A stretch of 8,936 nucleotides of DNA, from the NCBI GenBank assembly GCA_016928455.1, contig JAFGKP010000116.1, positions 1-8,936 of the forward strand, given 5' to 3'. Shown here one piece after another: positions 1 to 6,308 of the stretch. The stretch is from Methanomicrobia archaeon (lineage in GTDB: Archaea > Halobacteriota > Syntropharchaeia > Alkanophagales > Methanospirareceae). How positions within the stretch are numbered: the stretch's first letter is position 1; each line of letters opens with the position of its first letter. The notes under the pieces are model-generated. The model did no database searches. It was not told the origin of the DNA and saw only the letters and a program-made list of their open reading frames with translations. Position numbers and translations under genes: made by a program.

Positions 1-419
1 GTGCTTCCCTGACTGAGCAGCACGATGCCATTCTCCGCTGCGTACGCTTGCACCGCTTCCACCTCAGCGCTGGACTCTGGGCCTAAGACAATGGATACAT
101 CCTTTCCTGCCAGTTCTTGGAGCGATTCTTGAGCCACTTCCGGGCTCGTTTGGGTATCCTCAATGATAACGCGGACTCGGAGCTCGGCATTACAATCCGC
201 GAGATAGGTATTGACATCCTCGATGGCCAGTTCCAGACCAGCCTGCCCTGCATCCCCGGCAAAGGATAAATCACCACTAAGCGGTAGAAGCGCACCGATA
301 ACGAGATCGCGTTCCTCGGGCTGTGCCGGAGCAGGCACTCGCGCGAACCAGCCAGCAGCAAAGCCGCATACGAACACGAGAACGGCCACGACCGTGAGAA
401 CTTTGAGTGAGACAGCCAT
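1..419 (-). CDS. LivJ-type substrate-binding protein, N-terminal part (cut by window edge)
   Basis: Reading the minus strand from ATG at 419 gives 139 open codons running off the left edge. Residues about 6-24 form one hydrophobic helix (LKVLTVVAVLVFVCGFAAG) preceded by a single lysine. This is a signal peptide or uncleaved anchor; the cysteine at 18 does not sit in a good lipobox. After a short proline/alanine linker comes the start of a periplasmic-binding fold: IGALLPLSGDLSFAGDAG, then GLELAIEDVN, then IIEDTQTSPE and VSIVLGPESSAEV. This pattern is typical of the branched-chain amino acid/amide receptor family (LivJ/LivK, type I binding fold), which captures amino acids, amides or carboxylates outside the membrane. 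The ligand cannot be predicted. A TATA-like box about 25 nt upstream suggests a nearly leaderless mRNA. Family call is firm; whether transporter genes follow to the left is unknown. Confidence 0.88.
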   Translation of the reverse strand, partial: MAVSLKVLTVVAVLVFVCGFAAGWFARVPAPAQPEERDLVIGALLPLSGDLSFAGDAGQAGLELAIEDVNTYLADCNAELRVRVIIEDTQTSPEVAQESLQELAGKDVSIVLGPESSAEVEAVQAYAAENGIVLLSQGS

Positions 420-440
420 AAATCACACGTAGGTTTCCGA

Positions 441-450
441 GATATAAAAC
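441..450 (-). promoter_or_regulatory. TATA-like box for the left binding-protein gene
   Basis: On the minus strand this reads GTTTTATATC, close to the archaeal TATA consensus. Its centre lies about 26 nt upstream of the ATG at 419, so transcription would begin at or next to the start codon, giving a leaderless mRNA. No Shine-Dalgarno motif precedes that ATG, which agrees. On the plus strand the same AT-rich patch reads GATATAAAAC and could also act weakly in that direction. Confidence 0.5.
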
Positions 451-528
451 GATTAGTAGTTTGATTTGGTGTGATAGCCACACGAGGTGCGTGCCAGCGG
501 CGCTCCACGTTCTTTCCCGATCAAGGAT

Positions 529-536
529 GTATAACA
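529..536 (+). promoter_or_regulatory. Possible TATA box for the oxidoreductase gene
   Basis: GTATAACA, preceded by purine-rich AAGGAT that could serve as a TFB-recognition element, sits about 35-40 nt upstream of the ATGs at 567 and 573. A start about 25 nt downstream would leave a leader of roughly 10-16 nt. No ribosome-binding motif is visible. Position and composition only, so weak support. Confidence 0.3.
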
Positions 537-572
537 CATATTTCACTTGCGATTGAACCTACTAACATGCTC

Positions 573-2315
573 ATGAATCCCGGATACGGCTGGCTGGGGC
601 GAATCCTGCGCATAGATCTCTCGACGGGTGGATCAGATTGTGTTACACCCGATGAAACGTTACTGCGGGATTATATCGGCGGCCGTGGGCTCGGTGTGAA
701 ATTGGTGTACGATGCGGGCCGTGTTGATGCACTCTCGCCAGCAAATCCACTTATCTTTGCCACCGGGCCATTGACAGGTACTAAAGCACCAGCTTCGGGT
801 CGCGTCTCGCTCTCAACAAAATCGCCCTTAACCGGGACAATCTTCGATTCGAATTGCGGGGGCTCATTTGGTCCTGAATTGAAGCGCGCAGGGTATGATG
901 CGGTTGTTATTACCGGGCGCTCACCCGACCCGGTGATACTTGGGATTGAAGACGATCAGGTGGAATTGCGGCCTGCGGAGAAGCTCTGGGGCAAGAACGT
1001 AAAAGAGACGACGACGTGCCTCAAGGATGGGGGCAGCGTCGCCTGTATCGGTAAAGCAGGCGAGCGGCAGGTGCTCCTGGCTGCCATTATTGTGGATGCG
1101 AAACACGCGTTCGGTCGCGGTGGCGTGGGTGCGGTCATGGGCTCAAAGAACCTGAAAGCAGTCGTTATTAAAGGCACCGGCAACGTGGACGTCTGTGACG
1201 ATGAAGAATTCGAGCGGCAGAAGCAAACCATTAATCGGCTCCTGGTGGCGAGTCCGACGATTACCAGGGGTCTCGCGGTCTTCGGCACGCCATTTCTGGT
1301 CAAGATAACGAGCTGGATGAAGATCTTACCAGCGGCGAATTTCGGCACGTTCGATCCGGCATTCGATCTCCACCCCTTCTTTGCAACGACGATCGACCAG
1401 CAGTATTCACCCCGCAGAACCGCCTGCTATGCCTGCCCCATTGCCTGCAAACGTGAAGATGAACAGGGTAACGAATTGCCAGAATACGAGACCATCGGTC
1501 TGATGGGCGCGAATATTAAGAATCCTGATTACAACGCGATCGTTGAAGCGAACCGGCTCTGTAATGACTACGGCCTTGACACCATCTCAGTCGCCGGCGT
1601 GCTGGGCTGTTACGCGGAGCTGCGAAATAAAGCGATCACGCCGGCAGAGCTCGTGGCATTAACACGACTGATCGGCGAGGAGCAGGGGCTCGGAAAAGAG
1701 CTCGGTAGGGGTTCAAAGCGGTTTGCAGCGTCAGAAGGTCGTCCTGAGGCGGCGATGCAGGTGAAGGGGCTTGAACTCCCTGCATATGACCCACGGGGCG
1801 TGAAGGGGCTTGGATTCAGCTACGCCACCTCGAATCGCGGCGGATGTCATACGCGAGCGTACCTCGTCGCACCGGAGATCCTGCGAAAGCCGAAAGCTAT
1901 CGACCCGTATACGCTAGCGGGCAAGGCGGGGCACGTTAAGATCTTCCAGGACCGCTTCGCCGCGGTCGATTCGCTCGTGGTCTGCAAATTCGCAGTCTTC
2001 GGTGCCGGCGAGGAGGAGTACGCGAATATACTGAGTGCCGTAACCGGCGTGACGTTTACCTCGGAAGACCTCATGCTGATTGGCGAGCGGATCTGGAACC
2101 TAGAGCGGCTGTACAATCTACGAGAGGGATTCACCAAGGACGAGGACATGTTACCCGCCCGGTTCTTCAATGAGGAGGTTAACGGGCGAGTGATAAACCG
2201 CGAGGAGTTCCTGAAGACTCGCTCCGAATACTATCGGATGCGTGGCTGGGACGACAGCGGCGTACCCACTGAGCGGACGTTGAAACGATTGGGACTGAAC
2301 CAGCTGAAATTCTAA
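573..2315 (+). CDS. Aldehyde:ferredoxin oxidoreductase (tungsten-pterin family)
   Basis: Predicted 580-residue cytoplasmic enzyme that oxidises aldehydes to carboxylic acids with ferredoxin as electron acceptor, or runs in reverse. The N-terminus (YGWLGRILRIDLSTG) and blocks IGGRGLG, ATGPLTGTKAP, STKSPLTG, ELKRAGYDAVVITG and GRGGVGAVMGSKNLKAV match the family, whose Pyrococcus furiosus member has 605 residues. Cluster ligands are visible: C285-x2-C288-x3-C292 plus C471, close to the Pyrococcus 288/291/295/494 pattern. The pterin-binding DxxGLD motif is D332-YGL-D336. The second such motif, usually DxxGLC, is D466-SLVV-C471, with valine in place of glycine. The open frame extends back to 471, but family alignment favours the ATG at 573 (567 is also possible). 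The family includes aldehyde, formaldehyde and glyceraldehyde-3-phosphate enzymes; the substrate here cannot be assigned. No dedicated ferredoxin or cofactor gene is adjacent. Confidence 0.93.
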   Translation: MNPGYGWLGRILRIDLSTGGSDCVTPDETLLRDYIGGRGLGVKLVYDAGRVDALSPANPLIFATGPLTGTKAPASGRVSLSTKSPLTGTIFDSNCGGSFGPELKRAGYDAVVITGRSPDPVILGIEDDQVELRPAEKLWGKNVKETTTCLKDGGSVACIGKAGERQVLLAAIIVDAKHAFGRGGVGAVMGSKNLKAVVIKGTGNVDVCDDEEFERQKQTINRLLVASPTITRGLAVFGTPFLVKITSWMKILPAANFGTFDPAFDLHPFFATTIDQQYSPRRTACYACPIACKREDEQGNELPEYETIGLMGANIKNPDYNAIVEANRLCNDYGLDTISVAGVLGCYAELRNKAITPAELVALTRLIGEEQGLGKELGRGSKRFAASEGRPEAAMQVKGLELPAYDPRGVKGLGFSYATSNRGGCHTRAYLVAPEILRKPKAIDPYTLAGKAGHVKIFQDRFAAVDSLVVCKFAVFGAGEEEYANILSAVTGVTFTSEDLMLIGERIWNLERLYNLREGFTKDEDMLPARFFNEEVNGRVINREEFLKTRSEYYRMRGWDDSGVPTERTLKRLGLNQLKF

Positions 2316-2376
2316 CGAATACTCACTACAGAGATAGTGGCTTCGCACCCGACCATGCACCTGCAACGGAAGGGCG

Positions 2377-3600
2377 CTACGGCGCGGGCACCTTCTCCGG
2401 CACGATGGTCTCCATGTATGTGAATGTGCCGTTCACCACGGAGACGATCGTCACGCCCTTTGTGGGTATTCTGCTCGCCTGCTCATAGCTGATCGAGCCG
2501 GTAACGCCCTCCCAGTCCTTCGTTGACTGTAGCGCTTGCAGAATCGCCTCGGGGTCGTCCGAGCCGGCACGATCAATCGCATTGGCCAGGAGCATCACCG
2601 TGTCGTACCCCAGTGCAGCGAACGCATTTTCAGGCTCAACACCGTAGTTCGTCCGGTACGCGACGATGAATGCTCTGGCACGTTCAGTGCCCGTGTCTTC
2701 GTCGAGCAGCGCGTGTGTCGTGAAATAAACATCGCTCGTCTCCGTGCCCGCGATCCGCACCAATTCCGGCGTATCATACGCATCACCACCGAAGATCGGC
2801 TGCAAGATCCCCGCCTCCCTGAACTGCTTCACTATCGTCCCGATCTCATCGGGCCCTGATGCGATGTAGAGCAGTTCAGGCGCAGGGGTTAGCCCGTTCA
2901 GTGCAGCGATCTGCACCGAAAAGTTCGTTGTGCCGCCCGTGAAAGAATCTTCCAGCAAAATCGTACCACCCAGTTCGGTGTATCGTGCCGCGAAATACGC
3001 GGCTAAGAGGCGTGTATATTCCATGTCCTCGTCCACCAACAGGTACGCGGTCTTCAAGCCCAGGTACTCATAGGCGTATTCTGCGCTCGCAGCAGCTTGC
3101 ACAGTATCACCAAAGCAGGCGAGGAAGAGATACCCCGGCACGTCCTCAGGCAGTTTCGGCGAGGTGGCGCCCGATGTAATGAAGACCCTGCCTGCTTCCG
3201 CTACAATAGGCGCGGCGGCGAGAACCATGTCAGTATCGCTAAACCCAATGACCGCACAGACCAGATCCGTGTCAATCAAGCGATGGGCGCAATCCGCAAT
3301 GGTGCGGGGGTCAGTCTTTCCGTCGTAAAGTACCAGCTGAAGCTCCCGGTCACCTATGCCACCCTGCGCATTCAGCTCCTTAACCGCGAGCTTCGCGCCA
3401 TTAGCCGAGGGTGTATCAAGCGAGGATTGCGCGCCCGCCAGGTTGTAGACCGCGCCTATTTTAATCGGCAATTCAGCGCCCAATTCGCCCTCACGTGCGG
3501 ATCGATCGCTCATGAGCTCGATGCTGACGACTGTAACGGTCAGCAGTATGAGAGAAACGGTGAGCCCGGCTAAGAGTACAGTGCGGTAGGTCGTTTCCAT
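2377..3600 (-). CDS. LivJ-type substrate-binding protein (membrane-anchored, orphan)
   Basis: Complete 407-residue protein. Residues about 8-27 form a hydrophobic helix with no lipobox cysteine after it (VVSIELMSD), so a signal anchor or cleaved signal peptide is likely. The mature part starts at about residue 45 with IKIGAVYNLAG and continues ANGAKLAVKELNAQGGIGDR, LVLYDGKTDPR, AVIGFSDTDMVLAAAPI and FITSGATSPK. It ends with the second lobe (FGGDAYDTPELVRIAGTE; NAFAALGYDTVMLLANAI; WEGVTGSISYEQ). This is the type I binding fold of branched-chain amino acid/amide receptors. It lies 66 nt downstream of the cyclotransferase gene on the same strand but has its own GGTGAG ribosome-binding site and a possible promoter. 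On its other side it converges with the oxidoreductase gene, so no permease or ATPase gene accompanies it here. The ligand is unknown; a sensory or scavenging role is possible. Confidence 0.92.
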   Translation of the reverse strand: METTYRTVLLAGLTVSLILLTVTVVSIELMSDRSAREGELGAELPIKIGAVYNLAGAQSSLDTPSANGAKLAVKELNAQGGIGDRELQLVLYDGKTDPRTIADCAHRLIDTDLVCAVIGFSDTDMVLAAAPIVAEAGRVFITSGATSPKLPEDVPGYLFLACFGDTVQAAASAEYAYEYLGLKTAYLLVDEDMEYTRLLAAYFAARYTELGGTILLEDSFTGGTTNFSVQIAALNGLTPAPELLYIASGPDEIGTIVKQFREAGILQPIFGGDAYDTPELVRIAGTETSDVYFTTHALLDEDTGTERARAFIVAYRTNYGVEPENAFAALGYDTVMLLANAIDRAGSDDPEAILQALQSTKDWEGVTGSISYEQASRIPTKGVTIVSVVNGTFTYMETIVPEKVPAP

Positions 3601-3606
3601 TTGTCG

Positions 3607-3612
3607 CTCACC
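3607..3612 (-). promoter_or_regulatory. Ribosome-binding site of the second binding protein
   Basis: The minus strand reads GGTGAG six bases before the ATG at 3600. It complements the archaeal 16S rRNA 3' end (CACCUCC) and fixes the start codon. A possible TATA box, GCATAAAG at 3644-3651 (minus), would give a leader of about 20 nt, consistent with SD-led translation. Confidence 0.6.
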
Positions 3613-3666
3613 TATCGTTCGTTGCTTGTCGTCACGTAAATAGCTTTATGCATTGTGGACATCGGG

Positions 3667-4485
3667 TTACGTGCCCTCCAGCTCGATCTCGAAGAGCTTC
3701 GGCCAGAGCTTCCCGGTGACGAAAAGCCGATCAGTTGCCTCGTCGTACGCAATCCCGTTGAGCACATCGACGGGCTGGAGTCGATTCTCCGCGCTCAAGA
3801 GCCCGGTGAGGGCTATCCAGCCAACGACCTGCCCGCTTTCCGGTGCGATCATCACGATGCGATCGGTCGGCCACACGTTCGCGTAGATCGTGCCCTTAAT
3901 GAATTCGAGCTCGTTGAGTTGCGTTACCGGTGTGTCGTTGTCACGGACCTCAAGCTGCATGACCTCTTCGAAGGTCTCCGGGTCCAGGAAATGGAGCGTC
4001 GCTGTGCCGTCACTCATGATCAGATGCCTTCCGTCGTGCGTGAGCCCCCAGCCCTCAGTGGTGTAGGCGAACGTGCGCCGGAGCTGAAACGTCTCTTTAT
4101 CGTAGACGAAGCCGATCCGGGACTGGTAGGTGAGCTGAATAATGGAATCGTTCCAGAGGGTAATGCCCTCGCCGAAGTACTGCGCGGGCAGTTGATAGTC
4201 AGTAATGACTGCCCCGGTTTCCGGGACGACCATTCGCAATCTCGATTCACCGTGCCTCCCGGTTCCTTCATAGAAGTACCCGTTCTCCCAGACCAAGCCT
4301 TGCGTGAAGGCCATGGGATCATGCGGGTAAACGTTGATGATCCGATAGCCGTACTGAACCGGTAATTCACGGACTGCTGTGGTGGGTGCAGGCACCGATG
4401 AGTCCTGCTCCACACAGCCCACGAGCGCTACACTGAGCGTTATGATAAGGGCAAGTGCCCCGAGTGCGGCTCTCATCTTATTCAT
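3667..4485 (-). CDS. Glutaminyl-peptide cyclotransferase (glutamine cyclotransferase), lipoprotein
   Basis: 272-residue member of the plant/bacterial-type glutamine cyclotransferase family, a five-bladed beta-propeller that converts N-terminal glutamine of peptides or proteins to pyroglutamate with release of ammonia. Family blocks are present in order: PHDPMAFTQGL, FYEGTGRHGESRLR, YFGEGIT, WGLTHDGRHLIMSDGTATL, LNELEFI followed by IYANVWPTDRI, and finally LNGIAYDEATDRLFVTGKLW. The N-terminus is a signal peptide with a lipobox LVGC ending at C24, so the enzyme is probably lipid-anchored outside the cytoplasmic membrane. ATG at 4485 and at 4476 (residue 4) are both possible starts; neither has a Shine-Dalgarno site, consistent with a short leader from the TATA-like box nearby. 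Its substrate proteins are unknown. It precedes a binding-protein gene by 66 nt and may be co-transcribed with it. Confidence 0.95.
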   Translation of the reverse strand: MNKMRAALGALALIITLSVALVGCVEQDSSVPAPTTAVRELPVQYGYRIINVYPHDPMAFTQGLVWENGYFYEGTGRHGESRLRMVVPETGAVITDYQLPAQYFGEGITLWNDSIIQLTYQSRIGFVYDKETFQLRRTFAYTTEGWGLTHDGRHLIMSDGTATLHFLDPETFEEVMQLEVRDNDTPVTQLNELEFIKGTIYANVWPTDRIVMIAPESGQVVGWIALTGLLSAENRLQPVDVLNGIAYDEATDRLFVTGKLWPKLFEIELEGT

Positions 4486-4517
4486 AAATTTCGCAATGAT
4501 TTGACACCAGACGTAAA

Positions 4518-4525
4518 GTTATAGG
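4518..4525 (-). promoter_or_regulatory. TATA-like box for the cyclotransferase gene
   Basis: The minus strand reads CTATAACT, centred about 36 nt upstream of the ATG at 4485, predicting a leader of roughly 10 nt without a ribosome-binding site. The remainder of the divergent gap 4486-4631 shows no other clear signal. Confidence 0.35.
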
Positions 4526-4631
4526 AAGTAGTAACGTTTTCGATCATAAGACGCTGCTATGCGAACGAACAAATATCAAGAATGAGTGTACTACTGGTAT
4601 TCAGAGAATAGCGGGACCCGGGGCGTGAACT

Positions 4632-5051
4632 ATGCGGTCGCTCAGTATTGATCCTGGCATGGCGGTGCGCCGGAAATTGATCTGGTGCTTCTTCTGGACG
4701 AACCGAAAGGCGATACGAAGTGAAGGCTGTGCCCCGTTCCACATTAACAGGATCGTCTCCGATGAGATCACGTTTCGTCCTGAGCACGGTGACGCTCTTA
4801 CTTTGACGGATGAGCTGTTACACCAGGTTGAAGGTGATCTAACCGCAAGAAAGCGCGTTGCGTTCACCATCACGCTGGGTGCGGAGACGTTTGACCTCAC
4901 CTTCCATAATGACCTCCTTTCTGTTGCGGCTCGACGAAATAGCGAGCTTGAGATCGAGATCGTTGAAAGTCTTCAGGATGAGCTGATGAGGGGAAAGCCG
5001 AATTTCTGCGCCTCGTTTATCAAACGGCTGGGTATTGATCTGCATGCATAA
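4632..5051 (+). CDS. Hypothetical protein, 139 residues, unrecognised
   Basis: Open frame from ATG 4632 to TAA 5051; an in-frame TGA at 4626-4628 bars any longer form. ATG at 4659 (residue 10) is an alternative start. I do not recognise a family. The first 35 residues are basic and contain an aromatic patch (LIWCFFW). The rest alternates short beta-like and helical segments (NRIVSDEITFRPEHGD, RVAFTITLGAETFDLTFHND, ELEIEIVESLQDELM) and ends FIKRLGIDLHA. There is no convincing membrane helix or metal motif. It is probably real because its codon use resembles its neighbours, the opposite-strand frames give serine-rich nonsense, and it ends only 25 nt before the HEAT-repeat gene on the same strand, suggesting an operon. 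No good ribosome-binding site precedes 4632, so the exact start is uncertain. Confidence 0.6.
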   Translation: MRSLSIDPGMAVRRKLIWCFFWTNRKAIRSEGCAPFHINRIVSDEITFRPEHGDALTLTDELLHQVEGDLTARKRVAFTITLGAETFDLTFHNDLLSVAARRNSELEIEIVESLQDELMRGKPNFCASFIKRLGIDLHA

Positions 5052-5067
5052 AGCGATGTACTAAAAC

Positions 5068-5073
5068 GGTGAG
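5068..5073 (+). promoter_or_regulatory. Ribosome-binding site of the HEAT-repeat gene
   Basis: GGTGAG lies three bases before the ATG at 5077. The spacing is short, but the motif is the best match to the archaeal anti-Shine-Dalgarno sequence near this start and supports translation from 5077. Confidence 0.5.
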
Positions 5074-5076
5074 AAA

Positions 5077-5652
5077 ATGGCTCATGATAAGGAGAAGAAC
5101 CGTTTAAATGCCGCTTTGACGGCCAGGAAGGGTTCAAAAGAGCGCGAGCGACCTGTTGGAGAGCTGATACAGGCATTGACCGATGAGCACTGGGATGTGC
5201 GACGGAGGGCGGCCTTTGCGCTCGGCAACCTCGGTGAATCCGCGGTCGAGCCACTCATTCGCGCGTTAACGAACGATCGGTGGGACATTCGCCGTAAAGC
5301 GGCGTGGGCACTTGGCAATATCGGCGATCCTAGGGCGGTTGCACCGTTACTGCAAGCGCTAAAAGACGATCGTGCTGACGTGCGCGAGCAAACTGCGTGG
5401 GCACTCGGCTCGCTCCGTGATTTTAAAGCGCTCGAGCCACTAATTCATGCGCTATCCGACCCCGATTCGAGTGTACGACGCCAGGCAGCGCGGTCGCTCG
5501 CCGTGTTCTCTGTTTTGAACGAGCAGCAGGTGAAAACGGCACTGCAGGATTATGAATCACGCTTAACGGACGACGGCCGTGAGCACTTCCGGCAGTATCG
5601 GGACCTGTACGAGCAGGCACGCCAAAAGGCACGGCTCAGCGAGCGACCGTGA
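5077..5652 (+). CDS. HEAT-repeat (PBS-lyase-like) protein
   Basis: 191-residue soluble protein. A charged, lysine/arginine-rich leader (residues 1-26) is followed by four tandem helical repeats of 30-31 residues (27-56, 57-87, 88-118, 119-149). Each has the form hEPLIxAL-x(7)-VRRxAAxALGxhGDxxA, where h is hydrophobic, typical of the PBS-lyase HEAT-like family. A polar, probably helical tail (150-191) ends the protein. Such repeats make a curved solenoid for protein-protein contacts; some relatives are bilin lyases, but in archaea the usual expectation is a scaffold or adaptor. No catalytic residues can be named. It sits between an unknown gene 25 nt upstream and an aldolase gene 45 nt downstream on the same strand, so one of those products could be its partner, which is inference only. 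Confidence 0.92.
   Translation: MAHDKEKNRLNAALTARKGSKERERPVGELIQALTDEHWDVRRRAAFALGNLGESAVEPLIRALTNDRWDIRRKAAWALGNIGDPRAVAPLLQALKDDRADVREQTAWALGSLRDFKALEPLIHALSDPDSSVRRQAARSLAVFSVLNEQQVKTALQDYESRLTDDGREHFRQYRDLYEQARQKARLSERP
5155..5523 (+). repeat. Four in-frame HEAT-like coding repeats
   Basis: Units begin at 5155, 5245, 5338 and 5431, with a period of 90-93 nt. Protein identity is highest between units 1 and 2 (DEHWDVRRRAAFALGNLG against NDRWDIRRKAAWALGNIG) and lowest in unit 4, where the ALGNxGD turn is lost (SLAVFSVLNE). The repeats arise from the protein fold rather than from a DNA element. Confidence 0.85.
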
Positions 5653-5697
5653 TGAAAAGGCTTTTCGATACGCCCATCGTAGTATAGAGCAAGCGCG

Positions 5698-6267
5698 ATG
5701 CAGGAGCTGATCAAGTACGGGAAGAAGATCGTGGCGGCCGGGCTTGCGCACTCGCATTTCGGGAACGTGAGCAAACGCGTGGGCGATCAGATGCTGATCA
5801 GTACGACAGGGAGCATGCTTGACGAGCTGGAAGGGCAGATTGTGACTGTTCCTGTGGATCGAGCGAAACCTGACGAGCTCGACGTTATCGCATCAACAGA
5901 GGTCAATGTCCACCGTGCGATTTACCGCACGACCTCTGCGCTCGCTATTCTCCACGGGCACTCGAATTATGCGGTCGCGATCTCGATGCTCTACGACCCG
6001 GGCGAGCAGCTCGTGCCTGAGGATTCCGAGAGCCTCTACGTGCTGCATGAGATTCCGATCGTGCGGGGCGGCGTTGGGTCCGAGGAATTAGCACGAAACG
6101 CGTCAAACGCGCTCCGCGACCACAAAGGTATCATCGTGCAGGGTCATGGCGTGTTTGCACGCGGTGCCACGGTGGATGAGGCGTTCGTTATTCTCAGCTC
6201 GGTCGAGCACGCCTGTATGGTTAAATATCTGGTCGATAACGCGAGCGCGAAAAAGATGACCGTTTAA
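5698..6267 (+). CDS. Class II aldolase/adducin-family protein (FucA-like)
   Basis: 189-residue cytoplasmic zinc enzyme of the L-fuculose-phosphate aldolase/epimerase family. Visible active-site elements are GNVSKR at 22-27, the phosphate-binding-like STTGS at 35-39, the catalytic acid E68 in STEVNVHRAIY, zinc ligands H86 and H88 (HGHSNY), and the third histidine H150 in VQGHGVFARG. The length is close to the short archaeal FucA (Methanocaldococcus MJ1418, about 180 residues). That enzyme splits fuculose-1-phosphate to dihydroxyacetone phosphate and lactaldehyde, and has been proposed to feed the lactate moiety of coenzyme F420. A similar role is plausible in an MCR-bearing archaeon, but other aldolase or epimerase substrates cannot be excluded. 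The ATG at 5698 is the only usable start after the in-frame TAG at 5680. It has no clear ribosome-binding site and probably depends on the upstream HEAT-repeat transcript. Confidence 0.88.
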   Translation: MQELIKYGKKIVAAGLAHSHFGNVSKRVGDQMLISTTGSMLDELEGQIVTVPVDRAKPDELDVIASTEVNVHRAIYRTTSALAILHGHSNYAVAISMLYDPGEQLVPEDSESLYVLHEIPIVRGGVGSEELARNASNALRDHKGIIVQGHGVFARGATVDEAFVILSSVEHACMVKYLVDNASAKKMTV

Positions 6268-6308
6268 GTATGATGTTGCAGGAAGGAGACCGCTCATAAG
6301 AGTAAAAA

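Noticed and set aside
83..546. Minus-strand open frames of 141 and 89 codons near the left edge
   Set aside because: They are in the wrong frames over the binding-protein gene. The correct frame, starting at 419, gives a clear receptor-family N-terminus.
471..572. A 34-codon N-terminal extension of the oxidoreductase frame
   Set aside because: The extension has no similarity to the family, whose N-terminus aligns from about MNPGYGWLGR, and it would cover the likely promoter.
844..860. GATTCGAATTG, resembling a tRNA T-loop
   Set aside because: It falls within the conserved oxidoreductase coding sequence (FDSNCGG), and no cloverleaf arms surround it.
2324..2339. Small hairpin CACTA-cagaga-TAGTG just after the oxidoreductase stop codon
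   Set aside because: The stem is only five pairs and no T-run follows, so it is not a convincing terminator.
3097..3573. A 158-codon plus-strand open frame opposite the second binding protein
   Set aside because: Arginine-rich translation without a domain, fully inside a well-supported minus-strand gene.
3655..4365. A 236-codon open frame on the plus strand, antisense to the cyclotransferase gene
   Set aside because: It lies entirely opposite a protein with full family motifs, and its translation shows no recognisable domain. It is a by-product of codon bias on the other strand.
5155..5523. Regular roughly 93-base periodicity that might suggest a CRISPR or satellite array
   Set aside because: The periodicity is at protein level (HEAT repeats), stays in frame and has divergent DNA with no constant repeat or spacer.
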